From: Moraxella sp.
Lineage (GTDB): Bacteria > Pseudomonadota > Gammaproteobacteria > Pseudomonadales > Moraxellaceae
Length of the DNA: 42,986 nucleotides
Assembly (NCBI GenBank): GCA_030530785.1
Contig: JAUMUJ010000002.1
Location: 1 to 42,986 of the forward strand
Direction: 5' to 3'
The notes under the pieces are model-generated. The model saw nothing but the letters and a program-made list of their open reading frames with translations, searched no databases and had not been told where the DNA came from. Shown one piece after another: positions 16,893 through 25,002 of the stretch. The position numbers and the translations under genes were made by a program. Within the stretch, counting starts at the first letter, position 1; the number at the start of each line of letters is the position of its first letter.

Positions 16893-16977
16893 GGGGTCGT
16901 GGCGAAATTGGTAGACGCACTGGATTTAGGTTCCAGCGGGGCGACCCGTGAGAGTTCGAGTCTCTCCGACCCCACCA
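16893..16977 (+). tRNA. tRNA-Leu (TAG)
   Basis: 85 bases with acceptor GGGGTCG / CGACCCC, discriminator A and encoded CCA. The anticodon stem CTGGA / TCCAG holds loop TTTAGGT, giving anticodon TAG. A long variable arm, as expected for a class II tRNA, and T-arm GAGAG-TTCGAGT-CTCTC are present. Confidence 0.97.
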
Positions 16978-16985
16978 TATATAAA

Positions 16986-17010
16986 AACCTGCTGTTTTGG
17001 CAGGTTTTTT
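16986..17010 (+). terminator. Terminator of tRNA-Leu
   Basis: AACCTGC / GCAGGTT with a seven-base loop, then T tract, eight bases after the CCA end. The 217 bases from here to rimO hold no gene; a small GGGAG / CTCCC hairpin lies near 17140-17160. Confidence 0.9.
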
Positions 17011-17227
17011 GCTATGTGAATTGAAAACAGATGAAAGGGGCAGGGCGTGTATCACACGCTGTGTTTATTTGCTCATTGTATGTAAAATTTGTGAACGTAG
17101 GGGTAGATTATATTTGCCTTGTGTGGGATACGATTTTTGGGAGAATGTGATTTGCTCCCACAAATCCACTTAAATATCATGTTTTATTCACCCAATTTTT
17201 ACCGAAATTTCCAATCAGCCAAATATC

Positions 17228-18754
17228 ATGACTGTTCAAACTTTTAATCCCAAAAATCCCAATCCTAGCGAAGTGGGTTATCATCATAAAGCCAATCATA
17301 ACCAAAACCGCACCATTGACCAAAGTGCCAATCTGCAAAGCACGGGGCTTATGCAGATAGCCGAGCCGAGCGATTTGTCTGGCGAAATCAACAAAACCCC
17401 CAAAGTTGGCTTTGTCTCCTTAGGTTGCCCCAAGGCATTGGTGGATAGCGAGCGAATCATTACCGAGCTTACCCGTGAAGGCTACCTTGTTGCCAAAGAT
17501 TATGATGGGGCGGATTTGGTGGTGGTAAACACTTGCGGATTTATTGAGTCTGCTGTCCAAGAAAGTCTTGATGCTATTGGCGAAGCGATTAGCAAAAATG
17601 GTAAAGTCATTGTAACGGGCTGTTTGGGTAAAGACGCTGAACGCATTCGTGCCATGCACCCTGCCGTGCTGGCGGTAACAGGGGCTCATGCGTATGATGA
17701 AGTCATCAAGGCGGTAACGCATCATGTGCCAAAACCTACCAAGTCAAAGGCTTATGACCCTAAAATAGACCTTATCAATGATGCAGGTGTGAAATTAACT
17801 CCTGCTCATTATGCGTACATTAAAATCAGTGAAGGCTGTAATCATCGCTGTACTTTTTGTATCATTCCGTCTTTGCGTGGCGATTTGGTGTCTCGTACCA
17901 TTGACAGCGTGATGAATGAAGCGGTCGCCCTAAAAAAAGCGGGGGTTAAAGAGCTACTCATCATCAGCCAAGACACGTCCGCTTATGGCGTGGATTTAAA
18001 ATATAAAATGGCGTTTTGGCAAGGCGAGCCTATCCGCACCAAGTTTTTTGATATGTGCCAAGCCCTAGCACGTCTGGGTATTTGGGTGCGTTTGCATTAT
18101 GTGTACCCTTATCCGCACGTGGATGATGTGGTGCAACTCATGGCGGACAGCATGAAAGCTAGTGGCGGTAGGGGTGGGCTTTTGCCGTATCTTGACATTC
18201 CGTTTCAGCACGCAAGTCCCAGCGTATTAAAGGCGATGAAACGCCCCGCCATGAGCGAGAACACCCTAGAACGCCTTAATAGATGGCGTAAGATTTGCCC
18301 CCAGATTGTCATTCGCTCTACCTTTGTGGTGGGCTTCCCAGGTGAGACCGAAGAAGATTTTGAATATCTGCTTGACTGGCTAAAACAAGCACGTCTTGAC
18401 CGTGTGGGCTGTTTTACTTATTCAGAAATTGATGGGGCGGTCGCCAATGACTTGCCAAACCCTATACCAGAGCATATTAAACAAGAGCGTTATGAGCGGT
18501 TTATGGCAGTGGCTCAAAAAATCAGCGAAGAAAAACTGCAAGAAAAAGTCGGACAAATATTGGTGGTGTTGGTGGATGAGATTGATGATGATGAAAACAT
18601 CGCCATTTGTCGCAGTCATGCCGATGCCCCAGAGATTGATGGTCATGTCTATGTGGACAACATTGATGAGACGGTCAAGGTGGGGCAGTTTCTCACCGTT
18701 ACCATTGATGAGGCCAGCGAGTATGATTTATTTGCCAGTTTTGTAACATCATAG
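17228..18754 (+). CDS. rimO: Ribosomal protein S12 methylthiotransferase RimO
   Basis: 508 residues. Radical SAM enzyme that adds a methylthio group to the conserved Asp of ribosomal protein S12. The N-terminal UPF0004 domain has Cys67 ([12 protein letters not shown]), Cys103 (NTCGF) and Cys132 (TGCLG) for one 4Fe-4S cluster. The radical SAM motif CNHRCTFC (Cys204, 208, 211) binds the second. A TRAM domain closes the protein. E. coli RimO has 441 residues; the difference is a polar, Asn/His-rich N-terminal extension of about 58 residues. No good ribosome binding site precedes the first ATG. An internal ATG at 17351 (MQIAEPSD) is an alternative start giving 467 residues. Confidence 0.95.
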   Translation: MTVQTFNPKNPNPSEVGYHHKANHNQNRTIDQSANLQSTGLMQIAEPSDLSGEINKTPKVGFVSLGCPKALVDSERIITELTREGYLVAKDYDGADLVVVNTCGFIESAVQESLDAIGEAISKNGKVIVTGCLGKDAERIRAMHPAVLAVTGAHAYDEVIKAVTHHVPKPTKSKAYDPKIDLINDAGVKLTPAHYAYIKISEGCNHRCTFCIIPSLRGDLVSRTIDSVMNEAVALKKAGVKELLIISQDTSAYGVDLKYKMAFWQGEPIRTKFFDMCQALARLGIWVRLHYVYPYPHVDDVVQLMADSMKASGGRGGLLPYLDIPFQHASPSVLKAMKRPAMSENTLERLNRWRKICPQIVIRSTFVVGFPGETEEDFEYLLDWLKQARLDRVGCFTYSEIDGAVANDLPNPIPEHIKQERYERFMAVAQKISEEKLQEKVGQILVVLVDEIDDDENIAICRSHADAPEIDGHVYVDNIDETVKVGQFLTVTIDEASEYDLFASFVTS

Positions 18755-18865
18755 TATGCTGTGTTATTTTAAGTAGCTTTTTATGCACTTTGTGATATTT
18801 TGCCTTGTGGTGATGGGTGTTATTTTGTAGAATGGCGAGCCAATACGATGAAATAGGTAGAATTT

Positions 18866-19183
18866 ATGACAAAATCTTTTGTGATGAAGAAGTGGTTCTT
18901 GGTCATATCATTGTCTTTGGTGTCTGTGTGTTTTAGTCATGCTCATGCCAATCAAAACGGACAAATAGAACAACAGATTCGTGCAGACAAAGATTATGAC
19001 ACCAATGTCGCCAAAGCCCGCAGTATGCTCCAAGCTCGTGGCTACCAAGTCAAAGAGATAAAGGCGGGTGCTGAAAACGGTCAAAAATGTCTTGAAGTAG
19101 AAGCCTATAAAGGAGCATCAAAATACGAAGTAAAATTGGACTATCCTAACTTAAAAATCATCAAAGAAAAACTGGATAAGTGA
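18866..19183 (+). CDS. Small periplasmic protein, PepSY-like
   Basis: 105 residues. AGGTAG precedes the ATG. A signal peptide ends near residue 28 (FSHAHA-NQ). The mature 77 residues follow the PepSY-type plan: helix with AKARSMLQARGYQVKEI, then strands with CLEVEAYKGASKYEVKLDYPNLKIIK. Such domains bind peptides or proteins and often inhibit proteases in the periplasm. The assignment is by fold pattern only. It ends one base before the convergent TetR gene. Confidence 0.65.
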   Translation: MTKSFVMKKWFLVISLSLVSVCFSHAHANQNGQIEQQIRADKDYDTNVAKARSMLQARGYQVKEIKAGAENGQKCLEVEAYKGASKYEVKLDYPNLKIIKEKLDK

Positions 19184-19759
19184 TTATTCAGTTTTTGCCA
19201 TATTCTCAATCAGCCCAAGCAGATACGCTTGCATCTTATGTAATTCATCATTTGTAACACCATTTAGCCATGCTCCGTCTATGGCACATCGCACCGCCAT
19301 CAAGCGAATGTCGCTGTCGGTGGTGGCGTGGGCGGTCAATTTTTGATTGAGCCAATTTAACCATAAGTCATTTGCCTGATTGTCGGCGGTCATGGCTCGT
19401 ATCAATCCTGCCCAATCGCTCATCAAACCAATCTTGTTATCACGACACAGTACGTTGATGTAGGCTTTGGTAAATGCTCCAAAACCGTCCGTCACTTGTG
19501 CCATGATGGCGGTATTAACTTGGGCAATAAATAGCTCAAAGACGCTGATAATCAGCTCGTCTTTGTTTTTAAAATGATGAAACAGACCGCCTTTGCTGAC
19601 ACCCGCTAGGTCGGCAACTTTTTGTAAAGACAGGTGGGCGATGCCATCTTTTAACATGATGTCTTTGGCACAGATAATGAGCTGATGGCGAAGTTGTTCG
19701 GGGTTGTTTTTGCGTTTGGGTTTTTGCAGGGCAGGGTAGTTGGTTATTAGGTGATTCAT
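19184..19759 (-). CDS. TetR/AcrR family repressor
   Basis: 191 residues. The N-terminal DNA-binding domain has its helix-turn-helix at about 44-63 (SLQKVADLAGVSKGGLFHHF), followed by KNKDELI, as in most TetR proteins. The C-terminal ligand domain is not specific enough to name an inducer. It is the second gene of a two-gene unit with the SMR exporter (16-base gap) and very likely represses that unit through the operator at 20141-20154. AAGGAAAA precedes the start codon. Confidence 0.9.
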   Translation of the reverse strand: MNHLITNYPALQKPKRKNNPEQLRHQLIICAKDIMLKDGIAHLSLQKVADLAGVSKGGLFHHFKNKDELIISVFELFIAQVNTAIMAQVTDGFGAFTKAYINVLCRDNKIGLMSDWAGLIRAMTADNQANDLWLNWLNQKLTAHATTDSDIRLMAVRCAIDGAWLNGVTNDELHKMQAYLLGLIENMAKTE

Positions 19760-19775
19760 AATTTTTCCTTAAAAA

Positions 19776-20117
19776 TCAATGAGTATGGCTGTTTGAAAAG
19801 ACATTCATGATAATCACGCCCACCACGATAAAGCCAATGCCAATCATGGCAGGCGTGTCTAGGGGTTGCTTTAACACAAATATGCCAATCAGGGCGGTTA
19901 AAACAATCCCCACTCCCGACCAGATGGCATAAGTCATGCCAAGCGGTATGACCTTGACCACATGGGATAACAGATAAAAAGCGATGGCAAAACAGATGAG
20001 CGTGATGGCGGTGGGCAAAAGTTTGCTAAACCCGTCTGATTTGACCAAAAATGTAGAGCCTGTAACTTCGCTGATGATGGCAAAGGCAAGTAGGGCGTAA
20101 GAGATGGATAATTGCAT
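19776..20117 (-). CDS. Small multidrug resistance (SMR) family exporter
   Basis: 113 residues with four helices (about 4-22, 33-52, 58-79, 85-105). Glu17 in IISEVTGS is the proton/substrate-coupling acid (Glu14 in EmrE), and Tyr63 and Trp66 in GMTYAIWSGVG match the conserved substrate-site aromatics. SMR pumps work as dimers in the inner membrane, exporting quaternary ammonium compounds, guanidinium or polyamines in exchange for protons. The EmrE/SugE/Gdx subgroup cannot be settled from the sequence alone. A TetR gene follows on the same transcript. Confidence 0.9.
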   Translation of the reverse strand: MQLSISYALLAFAIISEVTGSTFLVKSDGFSKLLPTAITLICFAIAFYLLSHVVKVIPLGMTYAIWSGVGIVLTALIGIFVLKQPLDTPAMIGIGFIVVGVIIMNVFSNSHTH

Positions 20118-20140
20118 GGCTAACCTTGTTTTTAAAAAAA

Positions 20141-20154
20141 ACCGACTGGTCGGT
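20141..20154 (-). promoter_or_regulatory. Operator of the SMR-tetR unit
   Basis: ACCGAC-TG-GTCGGT, a perfect 6+6 inverted repeat 24 bases before the SMR start codon. Size and form are typical for TetR proteins. Confidence 0.75.
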
Positions 20155-20211
20155 ATGTTTTATATTTTACAAAAAATTAGGCGGTCATGCAAGGGATTTT
20201 TAAATATCCAC

Positions 20212-20898
20212 TTATTGATAGCGGGTGGGGTCGGATACGCCTGCGTCCAAAAACCCTTGACGGCGTAAGACGCAACTATCACACACACCGCACGCTCGCC
20301 CATCTGTGTCGGCACGATAACATGAGACGGTTTGGGCATAATCCACACCAAGCGACAGCCCTAATTTGAGTGTTTCGGCTTTGGATAGGTGTTGTAGTGG
20401 GGCGATGATGGATAGGTGGTTGCCTTGCCTGCCTGCAACGGTCGCAAGGTTTGCCATCGTTTCAAAGGCTTGGATAAAATCTGCTCGGCAATCAGGGTAG
20501 CCCGAAAAATCCACCGAACTGACCCCGATGATGATGTGATTTGCCCCCGCAACTTCCGCTACCGCTAGGGCATAGGATAAAAAAATGGTGTTGCGAGCAG
20601 GCACGTAAGTGATGGGTACAGCGTCCGTGTCGCCTTGATAGTTAGGCACAGCGATGGTGGGGTCGGTCAATGCTGAACCGCCAAGTTGGGCGATGTCAAT
20701 GTCAATGATGCGATGAGATATGCCAAGTTGTTGGGTGATACGTTTAGCAAACACAAGTTCGCTACTGTGGCGTTGCCCATAACCAAAGCTGATGGCGGTT
20801 ACTGATTTAAAATTTGCCTTTGCCCAGTATAGACAAGTGGTGCTGTCAAGTCCGCCTGAAAATAGGACGACAGCGTGGTCATTGGTATGGTCGGTCAT
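20212..20898 (-). CDS. queC: 7-cyano-7-deazaguanine synthase
   Basis: 228 residues. Converts 7-carboxy-7-deazaguanine to preQ0 with ATP and ammonia on the way to queuosine in tRNA. The PP-loop SGGLDST is at 14-20, with FGYGQRHSSEL after it. Four zinc-binding cysteines near the end (Cys193, 203, 206, 209 in CYRADTDGRACGVCDSC) complete the family picture. It is a normal-length single gene. queD, queE and queF are not in the window. Confidence 0.96.
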   Translation of the reverse strand: MTDHTNDHAVVLFSGGLDSTTCLYWAKANFKSVTAISFGYGQRHSSELVFAKRITQQLGISHRIIDIDIAQLGGSALTDPTIAVPNYQGDTDAVPITYVPARNTIFLSYALAVAEVAGANHIIIGVSSVDFSGYPDCRADFIQAFETMANLATVAGRQGNHLSIIAPLQHLSKAETLKLGLSLGVDYAQTVSCYRADTDGRACGVCDSCVLRRQGFLDAGVSDPTRYQ

Positions 20899-20980
20899 GA
20901 TGTATTTAAAAAGTTGGATTTTATCATGAATTGGGTTGTTTGACGAATTTTTTATAAAGATACTTAAATTTTAAAAAGGT

Positions 20981-20991
20981 TATGTTACAAT
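20981..20991 (+). promoter_or_regulatory. Extended -10 before the MarC-type gene
   Basis: TATG-T-TACAAT ending at 20991, 23 bases before the start chosen for the membrane protein. Same string as in front of dusB. Confidence 0.45.
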
Positions 20992-21014
20992 AACGCAAAA
21001 AATAGGACGTGATG

Positions 21015-21644
21015 ATGAATGCAGAGCTGATAAAGATTATCTTGGCATTTGTGGTGCTGATAAACCCATTTAGTGCATTGGGGCTTTTTTTGAACATCAC
21101 AAAAGGGTACAATGCCAAAGACCGCCAAAAAGTCGCCCAAATCGCTTGTTTTACTGTATTGATGGCGATTAGTTTTTTTACGTTGTTGGGTGAAACGGTG
21201 CTAAAAGTGCTGGGCATTTCAGTAGGTTCGTTTCAAGTGGCGGGCGGAATTTTGGTATTTTTGATTGCTGTAAACATGATGAATGGTGGAGGCAATCCTG
21301 TCAAGCCTAACGAAAACGAAGTAGAGGTTGGCTCATCTTTGACAGCATCTGCCGTTGTGCCACTTGCCATACCGATGATGATAGGGCCTGGTGGGATTTC
21401 TACGGTGATTATTTATAGCAGTCAAATTAAAAGTGTCTTTGAGACGGTGATGGTGTTGATTGCAGGGTTTTTTATCAGCATTTTTTGTTACGCATCGTTG
21501 ATGATGGCAGGCAAAATTAGCCGTTTTTTGGGTGATACGGGGCTAAATATCCTAAGTCGTGTGATGGGTATGCTACTTGCGGCAGTGGCTATTGAGATTT
21601 TGGTGAATGGGCTTCGTACGTTGTTTCCGCAGATTTTAACGTAG
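21015..21644 (+). CDS. MarC/UPF0056 family membrane protein
   Basis: 209 residues from the ATG at 21015, seven bases after AGGA. Two more possible starts (GTG 21009, ATG 21012) lie directly before it. Six hydrophobic helices, with FVVLINPFSALGLFL at the N-terminus and PLAIPMMIGPGGISTVI in the middle, are the family hallmarks. MarC proteins are inner-membrane proteins of unsettled function; an early link to multiple antibiotic resistance was not confirmed. It is followed 24 bases later by trpG on the same strand, so it may share that transcript. Confidence 0.88.
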   Translation: MNAELIKIILAFVVLINPFSALGLFLNITKGYNAKDRQKVAQIACFTVLMAISFFTLLGETVLKVLGISVGSFQVAGGILVFLIAVNMMNGGGNPVKPNENEVEVGSSLTASAVVPLAIPMMIGPGGISTVIIYSSQIKSVFETVMVLIAGFFISIFCYASLMMAGKISRFLGDTGLNILSRVMGMLLAAVAIEILVNGLRTLFPQILT

Positions 21645-21668
21645 CTGATAAAATTGCTGGGAGAGAAT

Positions 21669-22292
21669 ATGATTTTAATGATAGATAACTATTGCAGTTT
21701 CACTTATAACATCGTGCAATATTTTGGTGAATTAAAACAAGATATTGTCGTAAAACGCAATGATGAAACCACGCTTGATGAAATTGTTGCTCTTGCTCCT
21801 AAGGCCATTATTTTGGGGCCAGGACCTTGTACGCCAACCCAAGCAGGTGTTACTATACCGATTTTGGAGCGTTTTGCTGGGCAGGTACCGATTTTAGGCG
21901 TGTGCTTAGGTCATCAAGCCATCGGGCAAGCCTTTGGCGGTAATGTGGTGCGGGCAGGCGAGGTCATGCATGGGCGATTGTCGGATGTATATCATCACGA
22001 TGTTGGGGTGTTTCACAATCTGCCAAACCCCGTGTCAGTGGTGCGTTATCATTCGTTGGTCATTGATAAAGCCATGTTGCCTGATTGTTTGGAAGTTACC
22101 GCTTGGACACAAAACGCCGATGGCTCTGTGGGTGAGATTATGGGCGTGCGTCATCGGCAGTTTGATGTTGAGGGGGTGCAATTTCACCCAGAGTCTATAT
22201 TGAGTGAACATGGCTATCAGCTGTTTAATAACTTCTTGACACGCTGTGGCTTGGCGGTGTTAAGTGATGATAATTTGCCCATTGTGGCTTAA
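21669..22292 (+). CDS. trpG: Anthranilate synthase glutamine amidotransferase component
   Basis: 207 residues from the ATG at 21669 (GGGAGA before it). A class I glutamine amidotransferase with Cys79 in LGVCLGHQ, His173 and Glu175 in QFHPES. It feeds ammonia to TrpE for anthranilate synthesis. In this group the same subunit often also serves PabB in folate synthesis, so the PabA role is possible. DNYCSFTYN replaces the more usual DNYDSFTYN near the N-terminus. It is first of trpG-trpD-trpC, 17 bases before trpD. trpE is not in the window. Confidence 0.93.
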   Translation: MILMIDNYCSFTYNIVQYFGELKQDIVVKRNDETTLDEIVALAPKAIILGPGPCTPTQAGVTIPILERFAGQVPILGVCLGHQAIGQAFGGNVVRAGEVMHGRLSDVYHHDVGVFHNLPNPVSVVRYHSLVIDKAMLPDCLEVTAWTQNADGSVGEIMGVRHRQFDVEGVQFHPESILSEHGYQLFNNFLTRCGLAVLSDDNLPIVA

Positions 22293-22309
22293 TTTTTAAG
22301 GAAATAAAG

Positions 22310-23371
22310 ATGAATTTGGATAATGAGACCCATGATTTTTTGGTGGGGGTTTTAAATCAATTGGTTAATGCCCAAGACCTAAACCAAGACGACACCGCCA
22401 AACTCATGACCATCATCATGATGGGCAAGTGTCCCGATGTGCTACTGTCTGCCATCATCACCGCTTGGCGTATCAAGGGAGAGACGGTGGACGAAATTAC
22501 AGCGTCCGTGCGTGTCATGCGGTCATTGGCTCATGCGGTTCATCTGACGGCGGATAATGCGGTGGACATTGTCGGTACGGGGGGCGATGGAGCAAACTTA
22601 TTGAATGTCTCCACAGCGTCTGCCTTTGTGGTGGGAGCAAGTGGTGGCGTGGTTGCCAAACACGGCAGTACGGGAGTGTCAAGCCGTTCGGGTGCGTCTG
22701 ATTTGCTAACCTGTGCAGGCGTGAATCTTGCTCTTGACCCCAGTCAGGTTGCCAAATGTGCCGAGCAAACAGGCGTTTGCTTTATGTTTGCTCCCAATCA
22801 TCATCCTGCCATGCGTCATGCCAAAGCGGTGCGGGGTATGCTTAAAATTCGTACGATTTTTAATATTTTGGGGCCTTTGACCAATCCTGCGTCCGCCCCA
22901 AATGCCTTGCTTGGGGTGTATGATGCCACGCTTTGTGAAAAATTAGCCCTTGCGATGGGTAATTTAGGCAGTCGTCATGTGTGGGTGGTGCATTCTGATG
23001 ATGGCTTAGATGAGATTAGTCTTGCCACGTCCACCACTGTCGCTGAATATAAGGACGGGGCAGTTTCCACTTTTAAAATCAGCCCCACCGATGTCGGTAT
23101 TACCATACAGTCTTTGGACGGTTTGTCGGTGGCTTCGCCTGATGAGAGCTTTGAACTCATCAAATCTGCTCTGCAAGGTTCATCAGGCGACCCACGCACC
23201 CAAAAAGCGTGCGACATCATCGCCCTAAATGCAGGGGCAAGTTTATACCTGTCAGGAGTGTCAGACAGCTTTAAAGATGGTGTGGCTCTTGCCAAAAGCA
23301 CGCTAGCGAGCGGTAAAGTATGGCAAAAAATGCAAGAATTTGTCGCAGCTACCCAAAACTTTAATCATTGA
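22310..23371 (+). CDS. trpD: Anthranilate phosphoribosyltransferase
   Basis: 353 residues, usual length. Joins anthranilate to PRPP. The PRPP site GTGGDGANLLNVST (89-102) and KHGSTGVSSRSGASDLL (117-133) are fully conserved, as is the second-metal motif near 220-230 (HSDDGLDEI). Second gene of trpGDC, with AAGGAAA before its ATG. Confidence 0.96.
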   Translation: MNLDNETHDFLVGVLNQLVNAQDLNQDDTAKLMTIIMMGKCPDVLLSAIITAWRIKGETVDEITASVRVMRSLAHAVHLTADNAVDIVGTGGDGANLLNVSTASAFVVGASGGVVAKHGSTGVSSRSGASDLLTCAGVNLALDPSQVAKCAEQTGVCFMFAPNHHPAMRHAKAVRGMLKIRTIFNILGPLTNPASAPNALLGVYDATLCEKLALAMGNLGSRHVWVVHSDDGLDEISLATSTTVAEYKDGAVSTFKISPTDVGITIQSLDGLSVASPDESFELIKSALQGSSGDPRTQKACDIIALNAGASLYLSGVSDSFKDGVALAKSTLASGKVWQKMQEFVAATQNFNH

Positions 23372-23427
23372 TTTTTAAGGCGATGCCACACTCATTTATC
23401 CAATTTAAAATTTAAACAGGAAAAATC

Positions 23428-24246
23428 ATGTCCACCCCCACCATTTTACAAAAAATAGTCGCCACCAAACACCAAGAGATTACCCAAGCTCGTACCCAGA
23501 TTGGTCTTGATGAATTAAAACAAAAAGCACGCTCTGCTCCTGTTGTTCGGGGCTTTGCCAATGCCTTGCGAGCGGTGGGTCAAGACAGTATCGGTGTGAT
23601 TAGCGAGATAAAAAAAGCAAGTCCATCTAAGGGCATCATTTGCCAAAACTTTGACCCCATCGCCACCGCACAAGGCTATGAGACGGCAGGGGCGACCTGT
23701 CTGTCTGTCTTGACCGACCGTGAATATTTTTTGGGGCATGATGACTATCTTATCCAAGCCAAAAATGCTTGTGATTTGCCCATTTTGCGTAAGGATTTTA
23801 TGGTGGACGAGTACCATATTTATGAAAGTCGTGCTTTGGGGGCAGATTGCGTTTTGCTTATCATGGCGTGCCTTGATGATGAGATGGTGGCACATTTGCA
23901 CAAGGTGGCGACAGAGCTTGGCATGGACGTATTGATAGAAATTCATGATGAACATGAGCTGACCCGTGCGTTAAGACTACCTAAATCTGCCCACAATATC
24001 TATGGCATTAACAATCGCAATCTTAACACCTTTGATGTGGATTTAAACACGTCTATCCGTCTTGCCACAGTCTTGCGTAAAAATGTCGGCGATGACACTC
24101 TTATCGTCAGCGAAAGTGGCATTCATGGGGCAGATGATGTCCATCTGATGCAATCGCACGGCATTCATCACTTTCTTATCGGTGAGCAGTTTATGAAAAC
24201 AGATAATGCAGGACTTGCGTTGGAAAATTTATTAAAGAGCGTGTGA
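23428..24246 (+). CDS. trpC: Indole-3-glycerol phosphate synthase
   Basis: 272 residues, a monofunctional TIM-barrel enzyme (not fused to TrpF). Catalytic and binding motifs: EIKKASPSKG (residues about 51-60, catalytic Lys), LTDREYFLGH, LRKDF (general acid Lys), GINNRNLNTF and SESGI. It closes the indole ring before tryptophan synthase. 56 bases after trpD, with a strong terminator after it. Confidence 0.96.
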   Translation: MSTPTILQKIVATKHQEITQARTQIGLDELKQKARSAPVVRGFANALRAVGQDSIGVISEIKKASPSKGIICQNFDPIATAQGYETAGATCLSVLTDREYFLGHDDYLIQAKNACDLPILRKDFMVDEYHIYESRALGADCVLLIMACLDDEMVAHLHKVATELGMDVLIEIHDEHELTRALRLPKSAHNIYGINNRNLNTFDVDLNTSIRLATVLRKNVGDDTLIVSESGIHGADDVHLMQSHGIHHFLIGEQFMKTDNAGLALENLLKSV

Positions 24247-24253
24247 ACAAGGT

Positions 24254-24281
24254 AAAAGGGCAAAATTAAGCCCTTTTTTTT
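24254..24281 (+). terminator. Terminator of trpGDC
   Basis: AAAAGGGC / GCCCTTTT with an eight-base loop and T tract, eight bases after the trpC stop. Confidence 0.9.
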
Positions 24282-24304
24282 GCCAAAAGCACATGGCACG
24301 CATT

Positions 24305-24877
24305 TTAAGGAATGCGATAATGCCCTGTGATTTTAAACTTATAAAGAATGTTTTCTTCTTTGGTGCCTTGTCCGATGTTATGAATGATGAGTGGTATGCC
24401 CGTATTGGTCTTTTTGTCGGAGACGATGCCGATGTGTACTAAGCCTTTGGGTAAATCCCACGTTACGATGTCGCCCGCTTTAAACTCATGAGCCTTGTGG
24501 GTGCTTTTGACGGTATAGCCTTTGCGTTTAAAATAAGTGGCAATGTTTGGCACACGGCGGTGGTCTATGTTTTTATCAGGGGATTTTAGCCCCCACTTTT
24601 TGGGGTAGGCATGAAAATTGGCTTTCATGTCTTTGTGAATGAGTTCTTGTAAATCCATGCCCTGATGACGCAACGCCCGCACCACCACATCGGTGCATAC
24701 GCCTTTATGGATCGGCACATCGCCCATTGGGTAGGCAAGAGCAGTGTAGGCAGGGTCGTAGTAGATGGTTTTGCCAATTTGCGTGCGTGCGTCCTTGACC
24801 AATGTACTGCCCGAGATGGCAAAGGCGGACGTGCTGACAAGTAGGGTAAGTGTGCAAAATAGGTGGGATAATTTCAT
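24305..24877 (-). CDS. Secreted DUF1287 family protein (putative NlpC/P60-like hydrolase)
   Basis: 190 residues with a signal peptide (cleavage after STSAFA, residue 20). DUF1287 features: TIYYDPAY, the GVCTDVVVRALRHQG segment with Cys61, GDIVTWDL, LVHIGIVSD with His148 and IHNIGQG with His166. The Cys-His-His arrangement resembles papain-like NlpC/P60 cell-wall hydrolases, but the activity of this family has not been settled to my knowledge. Periplasmic location is likely. Single gene. Confidence 0.82.
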   Translation of the reverse strand: MKLSHLFCTLTLLVSTSAFAISGSTLVKDARTQIGKTIYYDPAYTALAYPMGDVPIHKGVCTDVVVRALRHQGMDLQELIHKDMKANFHAYPKKWGLKSPDKNIDHRRVPNIATYFKRKGYTVKSTHKAHEFKAGDIVTWDLPKGLVHIGIVSDKKTNTGIPLIIHNIGQGTKEENILYKFKITGHYRIP

Positions 24878-24914
24878 GGTGTTTCCTTAAAAATAGGTAT
24901 TGTTAATTGATTTG

Positions 24915-24962
24915 TAGGGGTAAAACACATTTGCTCTGTAATAATGAATGTATTTACCCCTA
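24915..24962. repeat. Inverted repeat element
   Basis: TAGGGGTAAA ... TTTACCCCTA, perfect 10-base arms 28 bases apart in the intergenic space between the DUF1287 gene and the ABC1 kinase gene. Similar GTAGGGG strings lie at 17097 and (as GTAAGGG) at 1587. Confidence 0.45.
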
Positions 24963-25002
24963 GTCAAAAAGCATCTTAATTGAACAATGCCACAAAATAA
25001 AA

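Noticed and set aside
16893-17227. Integrated element downstream of tRNA-Leu
   Set aside because: No integrase, no repeat of the tRNA 3' end seen, and rimO follows within about 250 bases.
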